Source: Aquifex aeolicus | GTDB taxonomy: Bacteria > Aquificota > Aquificia > Aquificales > Aquificaceae | Direction of reading: 5' to 3' | Length of the DNA: 8,696 nt | Assembly: GCA_011375045.1 (NCBI GenBank) | Contig: DRNB01000230.1 | Location: 1 to 8,696 of the forward strand | In this document: piece by piece, positions 1-5,304 of the stretch | How positions within the stretch are numbered: the first letter of the stretch is position 1 | Layout: every line of letters begins with the position of its first letter | Notes under the pieces: generated by a model | Seen by the model: only the letters and a program-made list of their open reading frames with translations | The model's database searches: none | What the model was told of the DNA's origin: nothing | Made by a program: the position numbers and the translations under genes

Positions 1-345
1 CCCTGCCTCCCCCACCTCCTCCATCACCTTCACAAACACACCCATCCTCGCCTCCCTGTCCGCCTTCAACCTCACCTCCCTGATACCCTCCAGCTCCCTC
101 AGATAACCCCCAAGTCCCTCTACCCCCACCTCCTTCCCACCAACGTAAACCCTACCCTCCTTTGTGATCACCACCTCCACCACCCCCTTTACCTTCCTCT
201 CCTCACCCCTCTCGGACTCAGGAAGATCCACCCTTATCTCCCCCTGAACCACAAAGGTCGCTGTGGTGAGCACTATGGTCAGCAGCACCAGCATGATGTC
301 CACAAGGGGTATGACGTTTATGCTCTCAATCTCCTTCTCCTCCAT
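1..345 (-). CDS. exbD: ExbD, biopolymer transport protein (3' end cut by window edge)
   Basis: ExbD is the peptidoglycan-binding partner of ExbB in the inner-membrane motor that uses the proton motive force to energise TonB-dependent outer-membrane transport (family knowledge). I read 115 codons from an ATG at 345 with no stop before the edge; the family is usually about 130-140 residues, so only the C-terminal end is missing. A short cytoplasmic N-terminus (MEEKEIESIN) leads into the hallmark transmembrane segment VIPLVDIMLVLLTIVL, residues 11-26, with the essential membrane aspartate at D16. A periplasmic domain follows, containing EGRVYVGGKEV near residues 63-73. The start lies inside exbB (20-bp overlap), which implies translational coupling. 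A tonB gene could follow beyond the left edge but cannot be seen. The coding strand of the distal part is extremely G-rich and C-poor. Confidence 0.95.
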   Translation of the reverse strand, partial: MEEKEIESINVIPLVDIMLVLLTIVLTTATFVVQGEIRVDLPESERGEERKVKGVVEVVITKEGRVYVGGKEVGVEGLGGYLRELEGIREVRLKADREARMGVFVKVMEEVGEAG

Positions 346-760
346 ACCTTGCCTCCCACTTTGCAAGTATCACCTTCACCTTCCTGAGCAGAGCGTTGTA
401 GAGAATTACAGAGGGTATCGCCACCATCAGTCCTGCTGCGGTAGCCTTGAGAGCGAGAGCCAGTCCCACCATGATCTTCTCCGTGTCCATATACCCTTCT
501 GTTCCTATGCTGTAAAAGGTCAGCATTATCCCCAGCACCGTTCCAAGGAGACCCACGTAGGGAGCGTTTGAGGCAACGGTGGCTATGATGTGGAGGTATT
601 TGGTGAGGTCCACCTCCAGAAGCTTTCTGTTTTTGTAGGAGGAAAGGTCCAAGGATCTGAAGAAGAGCCAGCGCTCTATGGCTACGGTGAGAGCTGCCAC
701 GCTCATGAGGATCAGTATTCCTATCACCCCGTAATCTACTGCCTCTCTTATACCTTCCAT
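326..760 (-). CDS. exbB: ExbB, MotA/TolQ/ExbB proton channel protein (short form)
   Basis: Inner-membrane proton-channel subunit of the ExbB-ExbD-TonB system. At 144 residues it is the short three-helix form, against about 244 in E. coli. TM1 spans about 11-28. The family core follows: SNAPYVGLLGTVLGIMLTF (64-82) for TM2 and GLALALKATAAGLMVAIP (99-116) for TM3. The pore-lining threonines match T74 and T107. Aligning without gaps on ATAxGLxxAIP puts Leu102 where E. coli ExbB has its functionally important Glu176. The start is an ATG directly preceded by a good Shine-Dalgarno (GGGAGGAG, 3-nt spacer by sequence). It is first in the operon with exbD and divergent from the exported CbiX-like gene. 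TolQ is an alternative reading, but the short form next to exbD without tolR/tolA favours ExbB. Confidence 0.93.
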   Translation of the reverse strand: MEGIREAVDYGVIGILILMSVAALTVAIERWLFFRSLDLSSYKNRKLLEVDLTKYLHIIATVASNAPYVGLLGTVLGIMLTFYSIGTEGYMDTEKIMVGLALALKATAAGLMVAIPSVILYNALLRKVKVILAKWEARYGGEGD

Positions 761-809
761 GGACTCCTCCCAATTATTTGATATTGAAATTAAAATTCAG
801 TATCTAAAT

Positions 810-825
810 TATGACCCCCGTCATA
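810..825. promoter_or_regulatory. Candidate operator: perfect 6-4-6 inverted repeat
   Basis: TATGAC (810-815), CCCC, GTCATA (820-825) form a perfect dyad in the middle of the divergent exbB / CbiX-like spacer. The 5-4-5 core (ATGAC-N4-GTCAT) has the geometry of Crp/Fnr-family operators. The TATGAC half-site also recalls the E. coli NikR half-site, but NikR sites are spaced much wider. It could serve both promoters. The regulator is unknown, and a dyad this size can arise by chance in a 112-bp spacer. Confidence 0.35.
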
Positions 826-844
826 GAGCACCTGTGGAACAACC

Positions 845-872
845 CTCACAATAGGGAAAAGGGAGGTGTGAG
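845..872 (+). repeat. Inverted repeat framing the ribosome binding site of the CbiX-like gene
   Basis: CTCACA (845-850) and TGTGAG (867-872) are perfect complements separated by 16 nt that contain GGGAGG (861-866); the ATG begins at the next base. In mRNA this would be a 6-bp stem with the Shine-Dalgarno in the loop. The stem is short for a thermophile and the arrangement may be coincidence. Confidence 0.25.
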
Positions 873-1946
873 ATGGTAAAGCTGATCTTTCTGCTGGGCG
901 TGTTTGTCATACACCTGGGGCTATCCCGCGCTTCGGAGGTGGGGGTGCTGGTGCTCGCTCACGGAGCTAAGCCTAAGTGGAATCAGACCGTTCTGGAGGC
1001 GGTTGAACCCCTGAGGGAAAGGTACCGGGTGGAGGTTGCTTTCGGAATGGCTGATCCCGTGAAGATAGAGAAGGCTCTGCGCCGTCTCGAGGAGAAAGGG
1101 GTGGAGAAGGTGGTGGTTGTTCCCCTCTTCATCTCCTCCCACAGTCCCATAATAAGACAGCTCCGCTACATCCTCGGTTATTCGGAGGAGTTTCCCGAGG
1201 ATCCTATGGTTCATCTGTCGAAGGAGGAGAGAAAAACCATCAGACCCCTGTGGGATGTCCTGGAAAAGCTCCCTTCACCCCTCGCCTGGTGGATACAGCA
1301 GGAAAAACCCCCCGTCGGTGTGTTTGAGGAGGTGATATCCCTTTACATCCCCGAGGGGGAAAGGGAGAAAGCTGTTTCCCTTTACAGCAAAGCCATTCAG
1401 ATTATAAACAGCAGGCTACAGACAATAAAGCCTGTGGAGACGAAGATGAAGGTGATCCTCACAGACCCCCTCGATGATCACCCTGTTGTTACCTCCATAG
1501 TGTGCCGCAGGATATCGGAGTTGAGTGAGGACCCCTCCAGAGAGTCAGTTATCCTCGTCGCTCACGGACCTAACGATGAGGAGGATAACTTAGGGTGGCT
1601 CACCACGATGGAGTCTATGGGAAGGAAGTGCGCCCGGCGGATTCAGGAGGAAAAGGGAAAAGCCTTCAGAGCTATCCTGAGCGTTACCGTGAGGGACGAT
1701 GCGCCGGAACCTATTTACGAGCAGGCAAAGCAACATCTCAGGGCGCTCGTCAGACAGCTGAGCACCTCCGGTGAGGTAATAGTTATCCCCCTTCTGATAT
1801 CCCAGGGAGGTGTGGAGCACAGGATACTTGAAAGACTCGAAGGGCTCGAGTTCCGGTGGAACGGTAAGACGATCCTTCCCTCGGAGGAGATGATCAGATT
1901 CCTCGAAAGCCGTATAGAGGAGGCTCTTAAGAAAAGCGCAGGTTGA
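873..1946 (+). CDS. Exported tandem-domain CbiX-type (sirohydrochlorin chelatase-like) protein
   Basis: CbiX/SirB proteins insert Co2+ or Fe2+ into sirohydrochlorin, normally in the cytoplasm. This 357-residue protein has two copies of the fold. Copy 1 (about 23-105) shows VGVLVLAHGAK with H30 and VVVPLFISSHSP with H90. Copy 2 (about 224-330) shows VILVAHGPNDEEDN with H231 and VIPLLISQGGVEHR with H316. Both retain the beta-strand/His pattern of the metal site. The linker contains DPLDDHPVV (H203). Unlike typical CbiX, it opens with a clear signal peptide: K3, hydrophobic 4-17, and a likely SRA cleavage site after A20. The ATG follows a strong GGGAGG. Position next to divergent exbBD, and upstream of another exported protein, suggests periplasmic metal or tetrapyrrole handling. 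That is inference; substrate and metal are unknown. Confidence 0.82.
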   Translation: MVKLIFLLGVFVIHLGLSRASEVGVLVLAHGAKPKWNQTVLEAVEPLRERYRVEVAFGMADPVKIEKALRRLEEKGVEKVVVVPLFISSHSPIIRQLRYILGYSEEFPEDPMVHLSKEERKTIRPLWDVLEKLPSPLAWWIQQEKPPVGVFEEVISLYIPEGEREKAVSLYSKAIQIINSRLQTIKPVETKMKVILTDPLDDHPVVTSIVCRRISELSEDPSRESVILVAHGPNDEEDNLGWLTTMESMGRKCARRIQEEKGKAFRAILSVTVRDDAPEPIYEQAKQHLRALVRQLSTSGEVIVIPLLISQGGVEHRILERLEGLEFRWNGKTILPSEEMIRFLESRIEEALKKSAG

Positions 1947-1983
1947 CACTCAGGCTATAATTATCAGGGGGGAGAGGGAACAG

Positions 1984-2883
1984 ATGAGGAGAGTTCCGCT
2001 CCTGTTTCTTTTTCTGGTGCTGATCGTCCTCTTTTTCATAGGAGCGTTTCAGATCTACACGACGAAGAAGGCGGAGGAGAACCTGAGGGAGCTTCTCTCC
2101 CGGCTGGGTATGGAGGAGGAAGTTGCCTACGACAGGATCAGCTACTCTCCCTTCAGCGGGATCACGGAGGTAACGAACCTGAGGGTGCACTTTCCGGAGG
2201 GAACCACAACCGCGGAGAGGCTCAGGATCACCAGCCTGACCCCTTCGAGTCTGGACCTCAGCGTGCAGGGGATCTCCTCCGACACGGAGGGTTTCAGGGA
2301 TTTTCTCAGAAACATGAAGGACCTGGGATACGAGGATGTCCGTCTGAACCTTCAGCTTCTGCTGACCCTGAACGACAGGGAGAGGGAGCTGGCGCTTCGT
2401 CTCTTCGAGATCGTTGCCCCCGAAGCCTTCAGCGTGGGTCTCAGGCTTCACGCCGACCGGATAGACAGCGCCCTTATCTCCGCCCTCGCGGAGGCTGAGG
2501 AGGATGAGGAGGTGGAAAAGCTCTCGGAGCAGTTGGGGAGGGTGAGGTTGAGGTCCCTCGAGCTGTTCCTGAGGGACTTAGGCGTAAGAGTGAGGATTCT
2601 GGAAAGGGAAGCCCGGAGCAGAAACAGGACCCCCGAGGATATACTGAAGGAGGTGGAGAGGGAGCTCAGGAGGAGACTCGAAGAGGATCCCGAGTTCAGA
2701 AAGGAGCTTCTGAAGGCGGTAAACAGCTTTCTGCTCAGCGGAGGGACCCTTCGGGTGAGAGCGGACCCTGTTCCCCCCGTTGACTTTCAGACCCTTATAC
2801 TGCTGACCCTGCTCTCCCTTCAGACGGGGGATTTCTCCGAGTTCGTTTACAGACTCAACCTCAGGGTGGAGCACCTCCCCTGA
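1984..2883 (+). CDS. Membrane-anchored exported protein of unknown function
   Basis: I do not recognise this 299-residue protein. Residues 1-25 are a signal anchor (MRR then a long hydrophobic run), so the rest should be periplasmic. After it come YDRISYSPFSGITEVTNLRV (49-68), which looks like the start of a beta-rich domain of the type seen in DUF945/AsmA-like envelope proteins, a highly charged helical middle (about 130-245, including AEAEEDEEVEKL), and a C-terminal block FLLSGGTLRVRADPVPPVDF (249-268). The family comparison is only an impression. The start is an ATG about 5 nt after the purine-rich GGGGGGAGAGGG. It lies 37 bp downstream of the CbiX-like gene on the same strand, so co-transcription is likely. 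Its 3' end overlaps the convergent ispA by 23 bp. Confidence 0.8.
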   Translation: MRRVPLLFLFLVLIVLFFIGAFQIYTTKKAEENLRELLSRLGMEEEVAYDRISYSPFSGITEVTNLRVHFPEGTTTAERLRITSLTPSSLDLSVQGISSDTEGFRDFLRNMKDLGYEDVRLNLQLLLTLNDRERELALRLFEIVAPEAFSVGLRLHADRIDSALISALAEAEEDEEVEKLSEQLGRVRLRSLELFLRDLGVRVRILEREARSRNRTPEDILKEVERELRRRLEEDPEFRKELLKAVNSFLLSGGTLRVRADPVPPVDFQTLILLTLLSLQTGDFSEFVYRLNLRVEHLP

Positions 2884-3676
2884 CCCTTTCCCAGATCAGG
2901 TTTACCAGATGCATGATCTCCGGAGCCTCTCCGAACAGATCGCTCACCTGCACCGCAAGCTCCGCATGCATGTCTCCCGCCTTTCTCAGAGCGGATTCCG
3001 CACCTAAGCGCTTCCAGTAACCGTCCCTGTCCAGAATGTCGTCGGTTATCTGAAAGAGGAGCCCCACCTTCCTGCCCGTTTCCTCGAGATCGTCCAGCAG
3101 TTCCTCCCTCCCCGCCACCACGCCACCGCAGAGAAAGCAGGCTTCGAAGAGCGCGGCTGTCTTCCTGAGGTTGACCTTCTCCAGATCCTCCTCCCCCGTG
3201 ATGTCGAGGGACTGCCCGCCCACCATACCGCTCACCCCCGACTTGACCGCAAGGATCCGTCCCACCCTCAGAAGGTTCTCGGGGGTAAGGCTCCTGTAGA
3301 GGGAGAGGTCCGAGAGCACCTCGAAGGCGTAGGTGAGGAGAGCGTCGCCCGCCAGAACAGCGATCGCCTCCCCGAACTTCCTGTGGCAGGAAGGCTGTCC
3401 CCTTCTGAAGTCGTCGTTGTCCATGGCAGGCAGATCGTCGTGGATCAGGGAGTAGTTGTGGATCATCTCAACGGCGCACCCCACCGTAACCGCGTCCTCC
3501 ACGTTTCCCCCTAACCTCTCCGCCACCGCCGTCAGAAAGAGGGGTCTTACGCGCTTACCTTCCTGAAACACGTAGTACTTCATGGCGGAGGCTAAGGGTT
3601 CGGGTTCCCGGACCCTCCCCAGCAGCTCCCTGAGCCTCTCTTCGATCCTCCCCTTCCAGAGCTGAAGCTTCTCCAT
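2861..3676 (-). CDS. ispA: Short-chain (2E,6E)-farnesyl/geranylgeranyl diphosphate synthase, variant
   Basis: Trans-isoprenyl diphosphate synthase that condenses isopentenyl diphosphate with allylic diphosphates, feeding quinone and undecaprenyl-carrier synthesis. All early family motifs are present in 271 residues: GKRVRP (40-45), the first Asp-rich motif HDDLPAMDNDDFRRG (79-93, DDxxxxD at D80/D81/D86), the KT pair (K172/T173) and the second Asp-rich motif FQITDDILD (208-216). Tyr75, five residues before the first Asp, is bulky, which fits a short product (C15 more than C20). Oddity: after DDILD the usual GKxxGxDxxxGKxTYP segment is absent, so the chain goes directly to LGAESALRKAG (224-234). 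This explains the short length. The ATG is the first possible start after an in-frame TAG. The gene converges with its 3' neighbour and is divergent from murI. Confidence 0.9.
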   Translation of the reverse strand: MEKLQLWKGRIEERLRELLGRVREPEPLASAMKYYVFQEGKRVRPLFLTAVAERLGGNVEDAVTVGCAVEMIHNYSLIHDDLPAMDNDDFRRGQPSCHRKFGEAIAVLAGDALLTYAFEVLSDLSLYRSLTPENLLRVGRILAVKSGVSGMVGGQSLDITGEEDLEKVNLRKTAALFEACFLCGGVVAGREELLDDLEETGRKVGLLFQITDDILDRDGYWKRLGAESALRKAGDMHAELAVQVSDLFGEAPEIMHLVNLIWERVRGGAPP

Positions 3677-3689
3677 AGGTGAAACCTAT
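3675..3689 (-). promoter_or_regulatory. Small hairpin pairing the ispA Shine-Dalgarno with its start codon region
   Basis: ATAGGT (3675-3680), GAA, ACCTAT (3684-3689) form a perfect 6-3-6 inverted repeat. Read as ispA mRNA, the AGGU that serves as its only visible Shine-Dalgarno pairs with the ACCU just before AUG, and the first two bases of AUG close the stem. It could damp translation at low temperature. It matters only if transcription starts upstream of it, which the sequence does not show. Confidence 0.35.
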
Positions 3690-3737
3690 TTTATTACGCG
3701 CTGGGTTAAAATTAGATCCTGATCGGGAGAGGCTGGA
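3677..3737. promoter_or_regulatory. Divergent ispA / murI spacer
   Basis: This 61-bp region separates two divergently transcribed genes and should hold both promoters. It has an AT-rich core (about 3687-3716). TAAAAT at 3707-3712 is a plausible plus-strand -10 for murI and TAAAAT on the minus strand at about 3688-3693 a plausible one for ispA, but neither has a recognisable -35 at the usual distance. The murI ribosome binding site GGGAGAGG ends 5 nt before its TTG. Confidence 0.4.
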
Positions 3738-4526
3738 TTGAGGATAGGCGTCTTTGACTCCGGCGTGGGAGGTCTCACGGTCCTCCGGGCTATCAGAGAC
3801 CGCTTCCCGCAGGTGAACCTCATCTACGTGGGGGACACCGCCCGGGTGCCCTACGGTAACCGCTCCCCCCGGACGGTTATCAGATACAGTATAGAGTGCG
3901 CCTCCTTCCTGATCGACAGGGGGATAGACGTCCTTGTGGTTGCCTGCAACACAGCCAGCTCCCACGCCATACCTGCCCTGAAGGAGCGGTTCAGCCTGCC
4001 CGTGGTGGGTGTGGTGGAGCCCGGCGTGAAGGAGGCTCTGAAGGTTACCCGGGGAAGGGTCGGCGTGATAGGGACCCTCGCCACCGTGAGGAGCGGAACC
4101 TACCAGAGGATCCTGTCTTCCGCCGGCGTTCGGGTTTTCTCAAAAGCCTGCCCCCTCTTTGTTCCCCTTGTGGAGGAGCGCCTGTTCGAGGGGGAGATAG
4201 CGGAGAGGGTAGCCCGTATGTATCTGGAGGAGTTCAGGGTTGCGGGTATAGACACCCTCATCCTCGGATGCACCCACTACCCCCTTCTGAGGAAGACCAT
4301 CCAGAAGGTTCTGCCGGAGGTGAGGATCGTCGACTCCTCCTCCGCGGTGGCTGCGGAGCTTGCCCCCCTTGTCAGGGACGGAGGGGAGGGGGAAACGGAG
4401 CTTTACTTCACGGACAGATCCCAGAACCTCGAGGACCTTATAGAGGTCATCTTAGGGTTCCCTGTGGAACCCGTTATCCTTTCGGACGGCGTCAGCCGTA
4501 TATCTCAACGAACCTCTCCCTCCTGA
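3738..4526 (+). CDS. murI: Glutamate racemase
   Basis: Cofactor-independent cytoplasmic racemase converting L- to D-glutamate for peptidoglycan. The 262-residue protein carries every family signature: IGVFDSGVGGLTVL (3-16; D7, S8), YVGDTARVPYG (30-40), the first catalytic cysteine in VVACNTASSHA (C70), EERLFEGEI (146-153) and the second catalytic cysteine with its histidine in LILGCTHYPLL (C178, H180). This numbering equals that of Aquifex pyrophilus MurI as I recall it. The start is TTG: an in-frame TGA lies six codons upstream (3720-3722), no ATG or GTG lies between, and GGGAGAGG sits 5 nt before the TTG. The C-terminus runs about eight residues longer than I remember for A. pyrophilus, into a 35-bp convergent overlap with the SurA-like gene. 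Confidence 0.96.
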   Translation: MRIGVFDSGVGGLTVLRAIRDRFPQVNLIYVGDTARVPYGNRSPRTVIRYSIECASFLIDRGIDVLVVACNTASSHAIPALKERFSLPVVGVVEPGVKEALKVTRGRVGVIGTLATVRSGTYQRILSSAGVRVFSKACPLFVPLVEERLFEGEIAERVARMYLEEFRVAGIDTLILGCTHYPLLRKTIQKVLPEVRIVDSSSAVAAELAPLVRDGGEGETELYFTDRSQNLEDLIEVILGFPVEPVILSDGVSRISQRTSPS

Positions 4527-5304
4527 GCTTCCTCACTATCTCCTCCCTCTCCCGCTCTATCTTCTTCCTCAGGATCTCCTCCCTTATCTCCTCCTCGCTC
4601 CTGCCCGAGAAGACCCTTACCTCCCTGAGCACCTTGGCGAGGTAGAGGTGCTCACCGTCCTCCGCAACCGTCAGCTCCCCCTTCGGCGTTCTCCAGACCT
4701 CCCTGTCGAGGGGTTCCACAAGCTCGCCCCTCTTCACCCTGAGCCTCTCCGTTTTCAACCCCAGACTCTTCGCTATCTCCTGAAGATCGGAGCCTTTCTC
4801 CGAAACCGCCTCGAGGACCTTCTCCTTTTTGCTGGCGGGGATGATCAGAAGCTCTATCTCCCGCAGGTAGTCCACCTCCCCCTTTCTCAGCCTCTCGAGC
4901 TCTATCTCTATCTCGGAAACCTCTATCCTGTTCCTGAGGTACTCCCTCAGCCCCAGCGTTGCGGTGATCTCCACCCTCAGAAAGCTCCTGAGGTCGTCGG
5001 GGGTAAGACCCTCCCTGCGCAGGTCCTCGTAGAGCTCCTCGAGGCTCCTGCCGTTCGACTCCGCTATCTCCTTAACCACCTGATCTATGTAAGCTTCGGG
5101 AACGTTCATGCCGTTCTCCCTGAGGAACTGAGCTATGAGGTGCTTCTCCACCAGCATGTTTATAAGCTCCCTTCTGTCCACCGCCCCGTAGAAGATCCGC
5201 GCCACCTTCAGCTCGCTTTCGAGGATGGGTTCGCCGTTGACGTTTGCCACAACCCTGTCCAGGAGCTGGGGAAAGGAGAGCCCGATCAGCAGCAGCAGGA
5301 TCAC
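4492..5304 (-). CDS. SurA-like periplasmic foldase with degenerate parvulin domain
   Basis: Periplasmic chaperone of the SurA/PrsA class, which escorts outer-membrane or exported proteins. I chose the GTG at 5304 (270 residues), because it overlaps the upstream stop as GTGA and directly begins a hydrophobic leader (MILLLLIGLS). An earlier in-frame GTG at 5361 would add 19 residues and overlap the upstream gene by 61 bp. SurA-N begins with DRVVANVNGEPILESEL (16-32) and continues to about residue 130, including LVEKHLIAQFLRENG. A shortened parvulin-like region (about 147-227) ends in GEHLYLAKV. It lacks the active-site His of the usual HIL motif (here IELLIIP), and the GFHI histidine is replaced by Leu220. 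A basic/acidic helix closes the protein. It is last in the MFS-foldase-foldase operon. Confidence 0.82.
   Translation of the reverse strand: MILLLLIGLSFPQLLDRVVANVNGEPILESELKVARIFYGAVDRRELINMLVEKHLIAQFLRENGMNVPEAYIDQVVKEIAESNGRSLEELYEDLRREGLTPDDLRSFLRVEITATLGLREYLRNRIEVSEIEIELERLRKGEVDYLREIELLIIPASKKEKVLEAVSEKGSDLQEIAKSLGLKTERLRVKRGELVEPLDREVWRTPKGELTVAEDGEHLYLAKVLREVRVFSGRSEEEIREEILRKKIEREREEIVRKLRRERFVEIYG

Larger units (their letters stand above)
761..872. promoter_or_regulatory. Divergent promoter region between exbB and the CbiX-like gene
   Basis: This is the longest non-coding stretch of the window and must hold the promoters of two divergent transcription units. Its centre (about 773-813) is markedly AT-rich compared with the flanks. 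On the plus strand TTGAAA (784-789) and TAAATT (805-810) are 15 bp apart, a poor but possible -35/-10 pair. I see no convincing minus-strand pair. It also contains a perfect inverted repeat at 810-825 and a second one at 845-872 around the plus-strand ribosome binding site; both are listed separately. The promoter assignment is inference from gene orientation and base composition. Confidence 0.55.

Noticed and set aside
318..773. Long overlapping open frames opposite or shifted relative to exbB, murI, the permease and the hydrolase
   Set aside because: Their translations are rich in Arg/Gly/Pro/His with no domain pattern, and each lies fully within a gene with clear family motifs; they are shadow frames.
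1943..1961. Perfect TTGACA (1943-1948) and perfect TATAAT (1956-1961) upstream of the unknown exported gene
   Set aside because: The hexamers are only 7 bp apart, too close for a sigma-70-type promoter, and no -35 lies at 16-18 bp from TATAAT. A start from TATAAT alone would fall inside the ribosome binding site.
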